From: Dactylorhiza incarnata
Taxonomy: Eukaryota > Streptophyta > Magnoliopsida > Asparagales > Orchidaceae
Direction of reading: 5' to 3'
Assembly (NCBI GenBank): GCA_033032865.1
Contig: JAWHQI010000079.1
Span: 4,964,501 to 5,028,500, forward strand
Length of the DNA: 64,000 nucleotides
Every line of letters starts with the position of its first letter. The stretch's first letter is position 1. The notes under the pieces were generated by a model. That model worked only from the letters and a program-made list of their open reading frames with translations, searched no databases and was not told the origin of the DNA. Of this stretch, positions 30,536 to 42,750 are shown piece by piece. Position numbers and translations under genes: made by a program.

Positions 30536-33500
30536 TTGAAAGAATACAAGCCACCGATACCATATCCGGCAAAGCTGAACAAGGATCGCATGGACGCTCA
30601 ATACTGTAAATTTTTATCCTTATTTAAACAACTACATATTAATTTTCCTTTTGCAGAAGCAGTGTCTCAAATGCCCAAGTATGCGAAGTTCCTGAAAGAC
30701 TTACTTTCTAACAAAAAGAAACTAGAGGAGATTTCCACAGTCACGTTGGGTGAAGAATGTTCTGCAATCTTACAAAACAAATTACCCCAAAAGCTAACGG
30801 ATCCAGGTAGTTTTTCTATCCCATGTTTAATCGGTGACATGCAAATTAAAAGAGCTCTAGCTGATTTAGGAGCAAGTATTAACCTCATGCCCTATAAACT
30901 TTTCTTAAGATTAGGAATCGGTGAACTGCGCCCAACTAGAATAAGTATTCAACTGGCTGATCGAACGGTAAAATATCCTAGGGGAGTGATAGAGGATGTT
31001 TTAATAAAAGTTGATAAATTTATTTTCCCTGCGGATTTTGTTATCTTAGATATGGATGAAGATACTGAAATACCGTTCATTCTGGGTCGTCCATTCTTAG
31101 CAACTTCTAGAGCCTTGATTGATGTTTTCGATGGAAAATTAGTTTTACGAGTTGGAGAGGAGGAGGTTACATTTCAAATTAACAATGCTATGAAACAACC
31201 AATAGAGGCTGATGATACATGTTATTTTCTTAATAGTATTGATCATGTTGTTTCAACAATACCTTCTGAATTGCTATGTGCTGATCCTTTAGAACTTTGT
31301 ATTGCTAATTGTCATTTAAAAGATTTTACTCGTTCTGATGTTTGTGAACACTTAGCTTACCTCGAAGATTCTCGATCTTTAACTAGAAAAGTGGATTTTG
31401 ATGTTATAAAAAAGAGCGATAAAGATCATTTAAAAGAAATCACAACCGATCCTCCAAATTTGGAATTAAAGAAATTACCTGATCATCTTGAATATGTATT
31501 TTTGGGAGTTAATTCTACTTTTCCTGTTATTATCTCTAGTAATCTATCTGAATCTGAAAAAGCAAAACTGGTTTATGTTTTAAAAGAGCATAAGAGAGCA
31601 ATAGCATGGTCAATATCCGATGTTAAAGGAATTAGTCCCTCATTTTGTTCCCATAAGATTTTTATGGAAGATGATTATAAACCATCTATCCAACCTCAAC
31701 GTAGACTCAATCCAAATATGAAAGAGGTTGTGAAAACTGAAGTTTTGAAGTTACTGGATTCTGGGATGATTTATCCTATTTCTGATAGTTCATGGGTGAG
31801 TCCTATTCAAGTAGTCCCTAAAAAGGGAGGTCTTACAGTAGTAGCCAACGAACGAAATGAACTTATTCCTACACGCACTGTCACTGGATGGCGAGTTTGT
31901 ATAGATTATAGGAAGCTAAATGATGCTACACGAAAAGATCACTTTCCGCTTCCTTTCATAGATCAAATTTTAGAGCGTTTATCGGGACACGCTTACTATT
32001 GTTTTCTAGATGGATTATCAGGCTATTTACAAATTCCTATCGCCCCGGAGGATCAAGAAAAGACCACATTTACTTGTCCTTTCGGTACTTTTGCATACAG
32101 ACGTATGCCCTTCGGATTATGTAATGCGCCTGCTACTTTTCAAAGATGCATGCTAGCCATATTCAATGAATTAGTTGAAGATATTATGGAAGTGTTTATG
32201 GATGATTTTTCAGTTTTTGGGGATTCATTTGACTTATGTTTAGAAAATCTTAAAAAGGTTCTTGCTCGATGTGAAGAAACTAATCTTGTACTTAATTGGG
32301 AAAAATGTCATTTCATGGTACAAGAAGGTTTGGTTTTGGGCCATAAGATTACATGTCGTGGAATTGAGGTGGATAGAGCAAAAATTGAAACTATTGAACA
32401 CTTGCCACCTCCCACCACGGTTAAGGCAGTACGTAGTTTTTTAGGACATGCAGACTTTTACCGACGATTTATAAAAGATTTTTCAAAAATTTCAAAACCT
32501 TTAACAAAGTTATTAGAAAAAGATACTCCTTTTGTTTTTGACGGTGAATGTCTAAAATCTTTTGAAATACTAAAAGACAAATTAATTAATTCTCCCATCA
32601 TGATTGCACCAGATTTTTCTCAACCTTTTGAATTAATGTGTGATGCTAGTAGCTTCGCGGTTGGTGCAGTACTAGGACAACGAAGAAACAAACATTTTCA
32701 CCCCATTTACTATGCTAGTAAGACATTGAATGCTGCACAGGAGAATTATACAACAACTGAAAAAGAACTATTAGCAGTCATTTTTGCATTTGATAAATTC
32801 CGTTCATATTTAACATTGTCCAAAGTGATTGTCTACACTGATCATTCCGCTCTACGTTACTTACTTTCGAAAACAGATGCAAAACCCCGTTTGCTCCGTT
32901 GGATCTTGCTTTTGCAAGAATTCGACTTAGAAATACAAGATAAGAGGGGAGCCGAAAATTTGGCGGCAGACCACCTCTCTCGTCTTGAGAATCCATATTT
33001 AGAAGTATTAAATGAATCTGCTATAAATGATAGCTTCCCCGAAGAACGATTATATATGTTTGGAACTCAATCTCATACTAACACTCCATGGTTTACAGAT
33101 TTTGCAAATTATATTGTTGCTAAGGTCCTTCCATCAGATCTTTCACATCAGCAAAAGAAGAGATTCTTTTCTGATCTAAAATACTACTTTTGGGAGGACC
33201 CTTTTTTGTTTCGCATTTGTGCAGATTCGATCATCCGGAGATGTGTATCAGATGAAGAAGGGTGGAAGATCTTAGAGCATTGTCATTCAGGACCTACGGG
33301 AGGACACTTTGGGCCAATTCGTACGGCAAAGAAAGTACTCGATTCAGGTTTTTATTGGCCCCTTCTATTCAGGGATGCCCAAAGGTATGTTCGTTTATGT
33401 AATTTTTGTCAAAGATCAGGTAATATTTCAAAAGCAAATGAAATGCCACAAAAGTTTATTTTAGAATGTGAAATATTTGATGTTTGGGGAATTGACTTTA

Positions 33501-34378
33501 TGGGGCCCTTTCCTAATTCGTACGGTAATAAATACATTTTAGTTGCCGTAGACTATGTTTCAAAATAGGTAGAAGCGCAAGCCTTACCAACAAATGACGC
33601 TAGAGTTGTTGTCGAATTCCTTAGAAAATTGTTCTCGCGGTTTGGAACGCCTCGTGCCATCATTAGTGATATAGGGACGCACTTTTGTAATTCTCAGTTT
33701 CATAAAGTTTTAACTAAATATGGGATTACGCACAGGGTAGCCACTCCTTATCATCCACAAACTAGTGGGCAAGTTGAGGTATCCAACCGAGAGTTGAAAC
33801 ACATCCTAGAAAAATCAATAGAGGGGAATCTGAAACAATGGGCTAAAAAATTGGACGACGCTCTATGGGCCTACCGCACTGCATTTAAGACACCAATAGG
33901 TACTACACGGTATAGACTAGTATATGGCAAGGCATGTCACCTACCAGTTGAACTTGAACATAAAGCATATTGGGCTATTCGGACTATAAATATGAACTTG
34001 GATCTATCAGGTGAGAAGAGAAAATTTCAACTTAATGAATTGGATGAGTGGAGAACAATAGCATATGAGAATTCTCATATATACAAAGAGAAAGCAAAAG
34101 CTTTCCATGATAGACAACTTCGGAATTATAAATCGTTCAAAATTGGAGATAATGTTTTGCTATATAATTCTCGTCTTAAACTCTTTCCCGGGAAATTGAA
34201 ATCAAGATGGTCGGGTCCATTTAGAGTTGAGCAAGTATTTCCATACGGAGCAGTTGAACTCTCTCACCCAGAAAAAGGAATTTTCAAAGTAAATGGACAT
34301 CGACTAAAACATTACTTCGGGGAAGAATTTGAGCGTCAAGGCAAGGAGGAGTTAAGTCTCCAGCTTGACACTAACTGA
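30536..34378 (+). pseudogene. Athila pol region with in-frame TAG in integrase
   Basis: Same frame as gag. Protease DLGASINLMP at about residue 110 of this segment; reverse transcriptase with VPKKGG, WRVCIDYRKLNDATRKDHFPLPF and a catalytic MDDF near 32195; RNase H with DASSFAVGAVLGQ, YTTTEKELLAV and TDHSALRYLL; integrase zinc site (HCHSGPTGGHFG...CNFCQR) and WGIDFMGP. A TAG at 33566-33568 interrupts DYVSK-VEAQALP, where relatives have Trp, so TGG to TAG fits. The frame continues through ISDIGTHF (usually ISDGGTHF) and a GPY-type C-terminus ([22 protein letters not shown]) to 34378. No chromodomain. The element cannot make full Pol. Confidence 0.93.
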
Positions 34379-35059
34379 ATTTTCATGGCATCTTGCTAAG
34401 AAATTTTAGGATGTTAGGATTTGTTCGTTTTCTATTTTCATATTTTTGTGTTTGTTCTACAAATACGTTCGTGATCTTGTTCCTGTTTAAAAAGAAAAAT
34501 ATTTGAGTATTTCAATATATTTATATAACAATCAATGTCTATCCTTGTGTCTACCCGAGATCTTCTGCGCTTGCACGGACCCTTTCGCATTTCGTAAATT
34601 TTTAAAGCTTATATTCCCTGAACACGGCATATCACACGGCCGTATACACGGCCGTGTTAATTATTCAGCCACAATCACGTCACTGTTCAAAATGGAGGAA
34701 CACGGCCAGGAACACGTCCGTTTCTATGGCCGTGTATAATGACTTAACTTTATTTAATATAATTTCTTTTATTAAAACCCCCACTTCATCTTCCTCCCCT
34801 TCCAGCCGTGTACCACACCAGCCGCCCACTTCCATTTCCAACTACCTTTTCCGGCCATTTCTCCCTCCCCGGTGCTCCGAACTTGAAAATTTTTGCGGCG
34901 TTCTTCTCCTCTCGCCCCGATCTACATTTTAAGGTAATTTTTACATAAATCCATGAACTTTTCCGAGATGATCTTCATACTTCCAATCTATAATTTCTTC
35001 CATTTTTCTCCATCCCATGGCTATTCTTTGCTATATATAGGGAATATCATCCATTCGGC
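34379..35059 (+). other. Spacer with internal CACGGCCGTG cluster before the third ORF
   Basis: The end of pol and the next ORF are 680 bp apart. 34619-34737 carries the same CACGG/CCGTG motif as the LTR U3 (ACACGGCCGTATACACGGCCGTG and singles). A TTTAATATAATTT AT-rich segment follows at about 34755, then a CT-rich leader-like stretch and TATATA near 35033. The arrangement resembles a second promoter. Confidence 0.55.
34619..34737 (+). repeat. Internal CACGGCCGTG cluster of the Athila-type element
   Basis: Seven or so ACACGG/CCGTGT half-sites, two as full palindromes, in the spacer between pol and the ATHILA ORF1-type gene. Same motif as the LTR U3 array. Confidence 0.8.
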
Positions 35060-36425
35060 ATGTCGACTTCTCGTCAGCGCTCAAATCGACGCCGCTCCGA
35101 TCAATCCGCCGCCCGTCCTCCCGCCATTCATGCTGAAGTCGGCATGCTACATTTTGAAGATCCCGCTCATCTTGCCAGATTTGAACGTCTCCGCAAGCGC
35201 AAATTTCAAGATTGTCGCTGCATAGATTGGGACGTGTTGGAGGAAATACATTTAAGCGAGGAAGTTGGACTCCTCATCGGCCATAGCAGTTGGGACGCCT
35301 TTTTCGCTATCAATGAACTCGGTTACCGTGAGGTCACGTTGAAATTTCTTTCGACATTCACCATGGAGACGAATTACTATACCATGGCGGGGATCACGAA
35401 TCGCTCTTCTATCACCGCCACAATTTCATTTCGGGTACATCGTCGCGTTTACTCGGTCAGTATTCAGGAGTTCACGTCATTCCTCCACCTCTACGACGAG
35501 GAGTTCCTCAACGGTCCGCAATACCATGATCTTCACTACACCCTACCCCATGGAGTGCACCCCGAGTCCATATGGCGTAGCATTGCCGATGTCCGCCTTA
35601 TGAGGCCAAGAGCTCCAAGGCCTCCTATTTGATCAGCCCCGCCGTCCACTACCTCCATCACCTTTTGAGTCATACTCTATCTGGGCGAGGAGAGAGCTCC
35701 GGAGTCGTCAGTACCAAAGATATTATATATCTTTATAGCATGACAGAGCATTTCCCTCTCCATTTAGGATATTTTGTCGCCACCTTCATTCGCCACCAAG
35801 CCGAGCACGGCCGAGTCGGCACCATTTGTATCGCGCCATACATCACACTCCTTCTGAAATCCATGAATATCTTTGACGGTCTTCCTCCCATGGAAGTGGT
35901 CGCTCGCACTATTCCCATCTCCATGGCTTCACTTCGATCACTTAGGATAGTTCGAGCCCGTCCTGGAGTTGGCCGTCCTGTCTATCAAGTAGCTAGACAT
36001 CAGGAGGAAGTGGGGGATGAGGTTGAGGAGGAGAGGAATAGAGAGGAAGTAGAGGAGCCACATGATATTCCACAACAAACACGATATTCACATCATGGTG
36101 CATCCTCTTCTCACGCACCCAGGAGCATCACTCATACGACGATCTCTATGAATCGTACGCATTCTTTCGTATGGATATGACTCGGAGGTTAGATAGAGTC
36201 GAGCAGAATCAGGAGGCCATGACAGATATATTCGCTCACATAGATTACAATCAGGAGGAAATATTGCGCAATCAGCGCGATATGCAGACGCAGTATGAGG
36301 AATCCAATCAATGGACTCAGACCGCTGTTTACCAGCTCTGTGATCACTTCGAGGTCGCCATGCCGCCACCACCACATTCCTCTAGTCGACGTCGTCGTGA
36401 CCCACCACCACCACCTACCTTCTGA
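35060..36425 (+). pseudogene. ATHILA ORF1-type (env-position) gene with two frameshifts
   Basis: Three overlapping frames make up one ancestral protein. 35060-35632 has HFEDPAHLARFERLRKRKF, RCIDWDVLEEI, LGYREVTLKFLSTF and VYSVSIQEFTSFL, recognisable as the ATHILA ORF1 family. A frameshift near 35600-35628 moves it to the frame of 35629-36180 (ISPAVHYLHHLL, DIIYLYSM, HLGYFVATFIRHQAEHGRVGTICIAPYITLLL). A second shift near 36130-36170 moves it to 36171-36425, a Gln/Glu-rich coiled-coil-like tail ending PPPPPTF. In Athila this gene lies between pol and the 3' LTR; an envelope role has been suggested but not shown. I see no signal peptide. Confidence 0.8.
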
Positions 36426-38046
36426 TTGTATCTTGCAGGCTGAGTTCAGAGATATCTAGTTTGTTTCAGTTTTACTATTCTCATGAACTAAATCATGTAT
36501 TATTATTATTAACGCTGCACTGTTATGGTACTGCTTTGATTTATTACTTTATGATGGCCGCTACTTTGCGGATGTGTACATTTTTCTCTTGGAGATTTTT
36601 CATTCGCACCCATGCACTTCTTTTCTATTCATGCTTAGAGCAATGAGGACATTGCATGATTTAAGTTGGGGGTATCATTGTTATAACTTTATATTCTCAA
36701 TGTATAAAATTCCAAATCAATTTTTTTTAAATACCCTTACAATTTTGAGCAAAGACTTTTCAATCCGTTCATGCGTATTAACTATAAAAAGTGATACTTT
36801 AATTAGATTTCTCTTAATCAGTTACCCAATTAAAGCATTACAATTTATGTATTTGATTATGGATGTTGAAAGTTGCATAACTCCGGTGTTTTACGTCACA
36901 TTGTGATACAAAACCATTTTGAAATTTCAATATTCTATACTTTACTTTAATCTGAAATTTAATTCATATATCAATTCACTTATTTTTTTAAAGCAAAAAT
37001 TATTCTATTAGACTATCAATTATTTCACTCTATTGAATTATGGGTCTTGCTTTTATAAACTCCATATGCAACTCAATATATCATCACGATAAGATTATTT
37101 GATATGATCTAGGCCGTCTTTTATTAGTTTGAACCTTTTCAGCTCTTATTCCATTCCTATCAATTACCATTGCACCCTTGCCATACTTAGCTTCTTTGAT
37201 ATCATTTACAACCCTCAAAACAATCATTTCTCTACAACCTCGGTACTCGTCACCATAGTTTACAATTAAACTTTCTGAATAAATGGAATATGATTAATAT
37301 ATGTTGCATCACATCATTTGAGTATATCCTTTTGATTGATCTCTTCTATGTGGGAGAGATTTATTATATTCATTGGCTCGGTCTGATTTTCCCTCCTTAT
37401 TCTGAAAAAAAAATGAGCATACAAAAGTTTGTATCTAAAAAAAAAAGGAGAATGAAAAAAAAAAAGAAGGAGAAAGGAAAAAAATGATTAGCCACTGTTC
37501 TTTTTCAATAGGATAATGTCATGATGTGTTTCATAATCATGAGTTTATTCACTAGTTTAAATGTATTCTTATATGATGAGAAATTGCGTTTGATATCATT
37601 GTTTATCATATCCTAGCAAAGGCCAAAGTTAGCACCACAAAAGTCCTAGTGATCCTTTAATCTTATTATTTCTTTCTATGAGTTGAAGTTGGAGTTTACT
37701 AGCAAGCCCATGTCATTCAAAATAGATTTCAAATCTATGGAGTTTAACATTGAGAAAGATAATAGAATCTTATTTCAGAAATTGATGCTGAATTCGATAC
37801 GTGTTTTTTCTGGATTGATTGGAGATAAGTACATGAATATTGATATTTTCATAATTTGTTTTGATCACATTTGAAGGTAAAATTTCCGTTTTAAGTTGTG
37901 AAAATTTCTTTCCACAAATTGAATCTTTGAAAATAATGTTGATTTGGGTAACTTGCTTATTAGAAATCTAATTTTGAGTTGTTTACGCTCGTCTTTTATT
38001 CATGTATTTTGCTCTGGAATAGCAAAACTCTAAGTGTAGGGGTATT
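36426..38046 (+). other. 3' non-coding part of the Athila-type element
   Basis: AT-rich, no gene. 36641-36675 holds a CAATG-AGGA-CATTG hairpin followed by a TTTAAGTTGGGGGT purine tract. 38007-38027 holds a TTTTGCT-N7-AGCAAAA hairpin, followed by the terminal purine tract AAGTGTAGGGGTATT directly before the 3' LTR. Both motifs recur in the element at 40546-50128. Confidence 0.75.
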
Positions 38047-39425
38047 TGATAAGGTCATATTTATCAAATTATAATTGAGAATCAAATTTGAATTCGCCTC
38101 AATTTAAAGTTTAAACCCATTATTTTCATACTCATTCTCGTCGTAATAGTTATTTACTCACATTAGATGAAGTTTTAACTTAAACTTATGCATCCAAGTG
38201 TATTCAGGTTGAAGAATGAAGATATTAAGGAAAATTGCTTCTACACGGCTGGGCACACGGCTATACACACGGGCGTGTCCATACACACGGCCTCCTACAC
38301 GGCTTGGTGCAATCCCGTGTTCAGAGAATTTGGACAACAAAAATGACAGAGAAAGTCACGGCTTGACACACGGCCTTGGACACGGCCGTGTCAAAGGAAG
38401 GCTCTTCAGCGAACACGGCTATATACACGGCCGTGTGAATGGCCGTGTCCACCACCACGACCACCATAACCGTTCCCACTCATTATACACGGCCAAGGAC
38501 ACGGCCGTGTGCAAGGCCGTGTCCGTCTATTTCTTTCCTTTTTCAACACAAGCTATAAAAGAAAGAAGTGGGGGCTGATGAAGGGAGTTTTTTTTGGTTG
38601 CAAGGGCTGGAGTTCTCTGAAGAAGGAAGAAGGGAGAAAGACGATTGAGTATGATATTTTACTTTAATTTGATGTTTGAATTTTATCTTTGTTTAGAGAA
38701 GATGATGAGGAACTAATCTCTCTTTAGCGTTTGGATGTAAGAACCATATGTTGATGTTTTAATTGTTTTGAATGATCTCTTCTTTTAATCTCTCAACCTT
38801 ATGTTAATTTGTTCATGCTATTTAATTGTGTAGAATTATATTTTTCCGGAATTGTAATTCTCATATGATTTCATCCTTTGAGATTGAGAAATCTTTAGTA
38901 TGTTAAGACCTTGTATGAATGAAAGGAATAGATTGCAATTTTAGAGATAGATTGCGATATTCTTCCGTGTTTTAAGATAAAAGTTATTCGTGTTCAAAGC
39001 AAGTGAAGGAGTTTTGATTTAGGAGAAATCCTAATCATTCAACCTTACCTTAGTATTAACTTGCTCGAGAGAGAAGTTAATTATTTTTGTATCTTCTCGG
39101 TTGACTAGATTTTGAGAGGTTGAAGTAGGGTCGTCAAGAATCTTTCGTTTCATCTATGTGTTCTCTACATCCGAACGCTATTCTTTAATCATCAAGCCTT
39201 TCTTTCGCAATTTACTATTGTTATTAAATAGATAACTAAGTTTAAATTTTGTTTCTACAAAAGCAAAACCACTCTTAAATCGCTTGGTAGATAAAAGAAG
39301 AGAAGTGAGTACGAGTAATTGAAAAGACCCTTGGGAATACGACATAAGATAGGGATATCTTATTTATTACAATTGATAGGTTCGCTTGCCTTGGAAATTT
39401 ATTAAGTGAAGTTTCGCGACCATCA
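38047..39425 (+). repeat. 3' LTR of the Athila-type element
   Basis: 1379 bp, about six substitutions against the 5' LTR (for example ATCAAAT for ACCAAAT near the start). Ends CCATCA followed by the ATCGC target duplication. Confidence 0.95.
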
Positions 39426-39679
39426 ATCGCAGATTGAAGCACGCCGTTCGTTGAACGCAGAGAGCAAGTCGTTCGTCGAACGCAGAGAGCAAGCCGTTCG
39501 CCGAGCACAGACGGCATTTCGTCGAACGCAGTATGGAGTTCGTCGAACGCATAACCTGAAAATTTTCTTGAGTTCTAACAGCCTAAACCCTTGACCCATT
39601 GATTATACATTGGGGTCAACTTTATCCTAATCAACAGATAGTGATCCTAGCCCAAATCAGAAATACGGTTGTTCCAACA
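39426..39679 (-). repeat. LTR B, right part
   Basis: Resumes LTR B after the gypsy insertion with the last TTCGTCGA units. It runs to the true LTR terminus, which on minus begins TGTTGGAACAACC. The 110-bp stretch from 39602 is the part deleted from LTR A. Confidence 0.85.
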
Positions 39680-39695
39680 ATCTCCCCCTATTTGG
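39680..39695 (-). promoter_or_regulatory. Polypurine tract next to LTR B
   Basis: On minus CCAAATAGGGGGAGAT directly precedes the LTR start TGTTGG. It shows that LTR B also acts as the 3' LTR of a second unit to its right. Confidence 0.8.
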
Positions 39696-40545
39696 GTTAG
39701 GACACTATTTGACAAAAATTAACACAAGCAAAAACAACAAAACAACAGATCATATATATATGATATATTTTAAAGCAGATATAAATATATGATACTCTGA
39801 GTTTTGAAACATTTCAATGAAAACAGAAATAATAAAAAAACCTTTTGTCTTTCTGAATTCTGCTTTCTGACTTTCTGAATTCTAATATTGTCTGAACTGT
39901 ATCTGCTATATTTTAGCTTTATGAATTTGTTGATCTTAACTGTAGCTTTATAATCTGAATTCGATATCAGCTCTAACAGAAATTATTTCTTAATCTGCTT
40001 TGCTACCTATCAGAATTTGAATCTGTCATAACATCTTCCCCTAAATCTGTCATAATCTGAATCTGAATTTGAACATGAAAACTTTATCTGAATGTGCATT
40101 AAGCTGGAGCAAACATTGCATCTGAAATTTCAACATATGTAGCTTCTTCATGCATCATTTCCCTCTTTCATAAAACATGTTAGCCTGAGAGCATCTCCCC
40201 CTGAGACTGGAGCTTCTTCAGCTTTCTCCCCTTGCCTAGTTCATAGAACATCTCCCCCTGAGCAACTGCATCAAATGGAGTTTGTTCATAGAACTTCTCC
40301 CCCTGCCTAGTTTCAGGAAGGCCTGGAGCTACTCCCCTAGAAGAAGGGACATTTGATAGAGATAGGGAAGGATGCAATCTGATTTCCAGAAATTTGATCT
40401 GATAATGTTGTTGCATTCTTTAACTTAAGGATGTGTACCCATTCCTTTATTACTGCTACTAGGAGTTTGATTCTGACACCAATTGAAAGGTAAGCTTTGA
40501 TTATGATACCAATAGAAAGTTCAGGTAGCAATTGAAAGTTCAGGT
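39680..40545 (-). mobile_element. Sirevirus-like derivative, unit 2 internal part (left piece)
   Basis: Close copy of 21392-22250, including the row of TCTCCCCCTG purine-tract-like motifs (40193, 40248 and 40296). It breaks off at CAGGTTTTCTGAAATA (about 40545), where the non-autonomous Athila-like element begins. About 430 bp present in unit 1 are missing before it resumes at 50129. Confidence 0.75.
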
Positions 40546-40806
40546 TTTCTGAAATAATAACTTTCAGGTTGAAGATGAGTCGTTGCCACCACAAATTTTT
40601 GATGACACATATGCCTCTCATCTTCAAAAATTTGAATCACCTCAGGTGTGTATAGGTGATTCAGATTTACATTTTCAATTTAAAGGACAAACGAAGAATC
40701 ACATTTTAAGCAGAGGAGTAGTTGAGCAACCGACTTAGGAACATTCACCTACGCGTGAATTAGGGGAGTTGCCTGTCCACTTCTCTTTTCAATTTCCGGT
40801 TTCCTA
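40546..40806 (+). pseudogene. Fragment of the repeat ORF, C-terminal part
   Basis: Corresponds to 45727-45980 (VEDESLPPQIFDDTYAS... to the end). It has lost the start and carries a TAG where the intact copy has TCG, within EQPTSAH. Confidence 0.8.
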
Positions 40807-41050
40807 ACACTAACCGTCTAGCTTAAAGACCGGAAAAGGAAAGCGCTCTTGGGAGGCACCCCTTGCTTATCTTTAATTTAATGTATTTTTCTTTTAAAGT
40901 TTATTTTCTTTCAAATGTTCTTCATACTTAGTTTTAAACATTGGGGACAATGTTTAATTTTAAGTATGGGGGTGTAGCTTTGCGTTCGCTGTATTTTTAT
41001 TTGAAAAAAAAAGAATTTTTTTTAATAATTTAATAAAAATCTAATTTTTT

Positions 41051-41138
41051 GGAAAGGGCGCTTTGGGCTTGAACTCCCATCGCAGCTCCTAGTACCTTGC
41101 GAACCCTTCACCGGGTAGCCCTTGGGAAGTCCAAGAAC
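41051..41138 (+). repeat. Conserved non-coding block, copy 3
   Basis: GGCGCTTTGGGCTTGAACTC, CCTAGTACC, CCCTTCACCGGGTAGCCC and TTGGGAAGTCCAAGAAC, located downstream of the ORF fragment. Duplicate of 46221-46308. Confidence 0.8.
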
Positions 41139-42228
41139 AAAAAAAAATTATAATTTCTATATTTATAGATATTTCTCCCTTTTACTTGTTGTTTTTATTT
41201 TTCTAGAAATCTTGTTTGAGGTCTGATTATAAGTATTCTTACATTTTTTATTTAGCTAATATTTTGTTTTATCAGAATTTATTAAACTTAAATTTGAGGT
41301 AATTTAGTTTTAAGAAACATTTTATGTTTTTAATTTATTTAGAGAATTTATTTAGCATTACTTCTCATTTTAATTTTAAATAGCTTCACTTTGTGGTAAA
41401 TTGGCTAAACATTTCTATATTTTTATTATATTCTTTATTAACTTTAAGATCTTAGGAAATTTCATTCCACTAAAAAAGTTGCTCTCAAAATAGTTTAATT
41501 TATAAACTAGAAGTATTTCTTTACCCTTTACCCTTTGTTGGCAAATAAAAAAAATGTGTAGAAAAAAGAACATATGTCATGGAAATAAGAGGATAAAATT
41601 CATTATTTCCTAAACATATGCACCCAAAATCATTTAAAGGATTATATGACATAAAGTAAGAGGATAAAATTCATTACTTTTAAACATATACATTTTGGGT
41701 TTTTATTTGAAGAGAAATTTTAAAAGATTATATTGCATGAAAAATAAGAGGATAAAATTCATTATTTTCCTAAATATATACAATTTAGTATTCAAATAAG
41801 GTGAGAGGATAAAATTCATCACCTTTATTTTAGTATCTCTTCATTTTGCCATTTCGTTTAAACCCATCCCTGGCCAATTTCATTGTTTCTAGTCCTGAAC
41901 TAAATTATTAAAAGAGCAATATTTTGGTAGATGTCTTTTCCTTAAGTTTCTTTTATGTTAGAGTGTTTATAATTTCAATCTAATTTTGTTTGAAAATTTC
42001 TATGATTTCGTTTGCTAAATAGTCATCTTGAGAAGTATATAGCTAAGCAAATTTCTCTTTTTAAATTATCACCATAACTTATGACTTAATTCTTGAATTC
42101 CTAGAATTTACTTTTAACTTACTCTTGGTTTAACGAAATTTTAGTTATTTAGAAATAATATAGATATCTTGTAATTCTTTCATCACTCTTTTGCTCTGGA
42201 ATAGCAAAAGCTCAAGTATGGAGGTGTT

Positions 42229-42711
42229 TGATGACTGATATTTTAGTCATCATTTTAGGCTAATATCTTATTAGATATTTAAATAAATTATCGCATTTTG
42301 TTCATTGTTTTTATAAATTTTCGTAAATATAATATTTTATGTTCTAACTCATATATTTTCTATTTTGTAGAAATACGGCAAGCCTGAGGTGAAGTTATGT
42401 GCAATATCCCGCCGTCGCGTCCATAATTTTAATTCAAGTCAGATTCATCCGCCTGTAGTTCGGCTCAACCACATTCGCATGCATGTTGTGCTCGACCACT
42501 TCCGCTTCCTCCAAAATCCCGAAAGCGCAACGTCACAGCCGCCTACTTTGAATACAACCACTCTCGTCCAAGTAATTTCAAGTTGCCGCCGCACCCGTTC
42601 GAGCCCCTCACGTGAAATCTATGCAAGGCCTTTGTTCAAATTTATATATATACATATATATATATATTTATTTATATATACATATATATCTATATATATA
42701 CATATATATAT

Positions 42712-42750
<39 letters not shown>

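Larger units (their letters stand above)
27532..39425 (+). mobile_element. Athila-type Ty3/gypsy retrotransposon, complete but coding-defective
   Basis: 1379-bp LTRs (27532-28910 and 38047-39425), TGATAAGG...CCATCA, differ at about six positions by eye. The 5-bp target duplication is ATCGC (27527-27531 and 39426-39430). It has a tRNA-Asp primer site, gag-pol in one frame with two stop codons, and a third coding region with two frameshifts between pol and the 3' LTR. Total 11.9 kb. It lies in the U3 array of LTR B and is younger than it. Confidence 0.96.
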
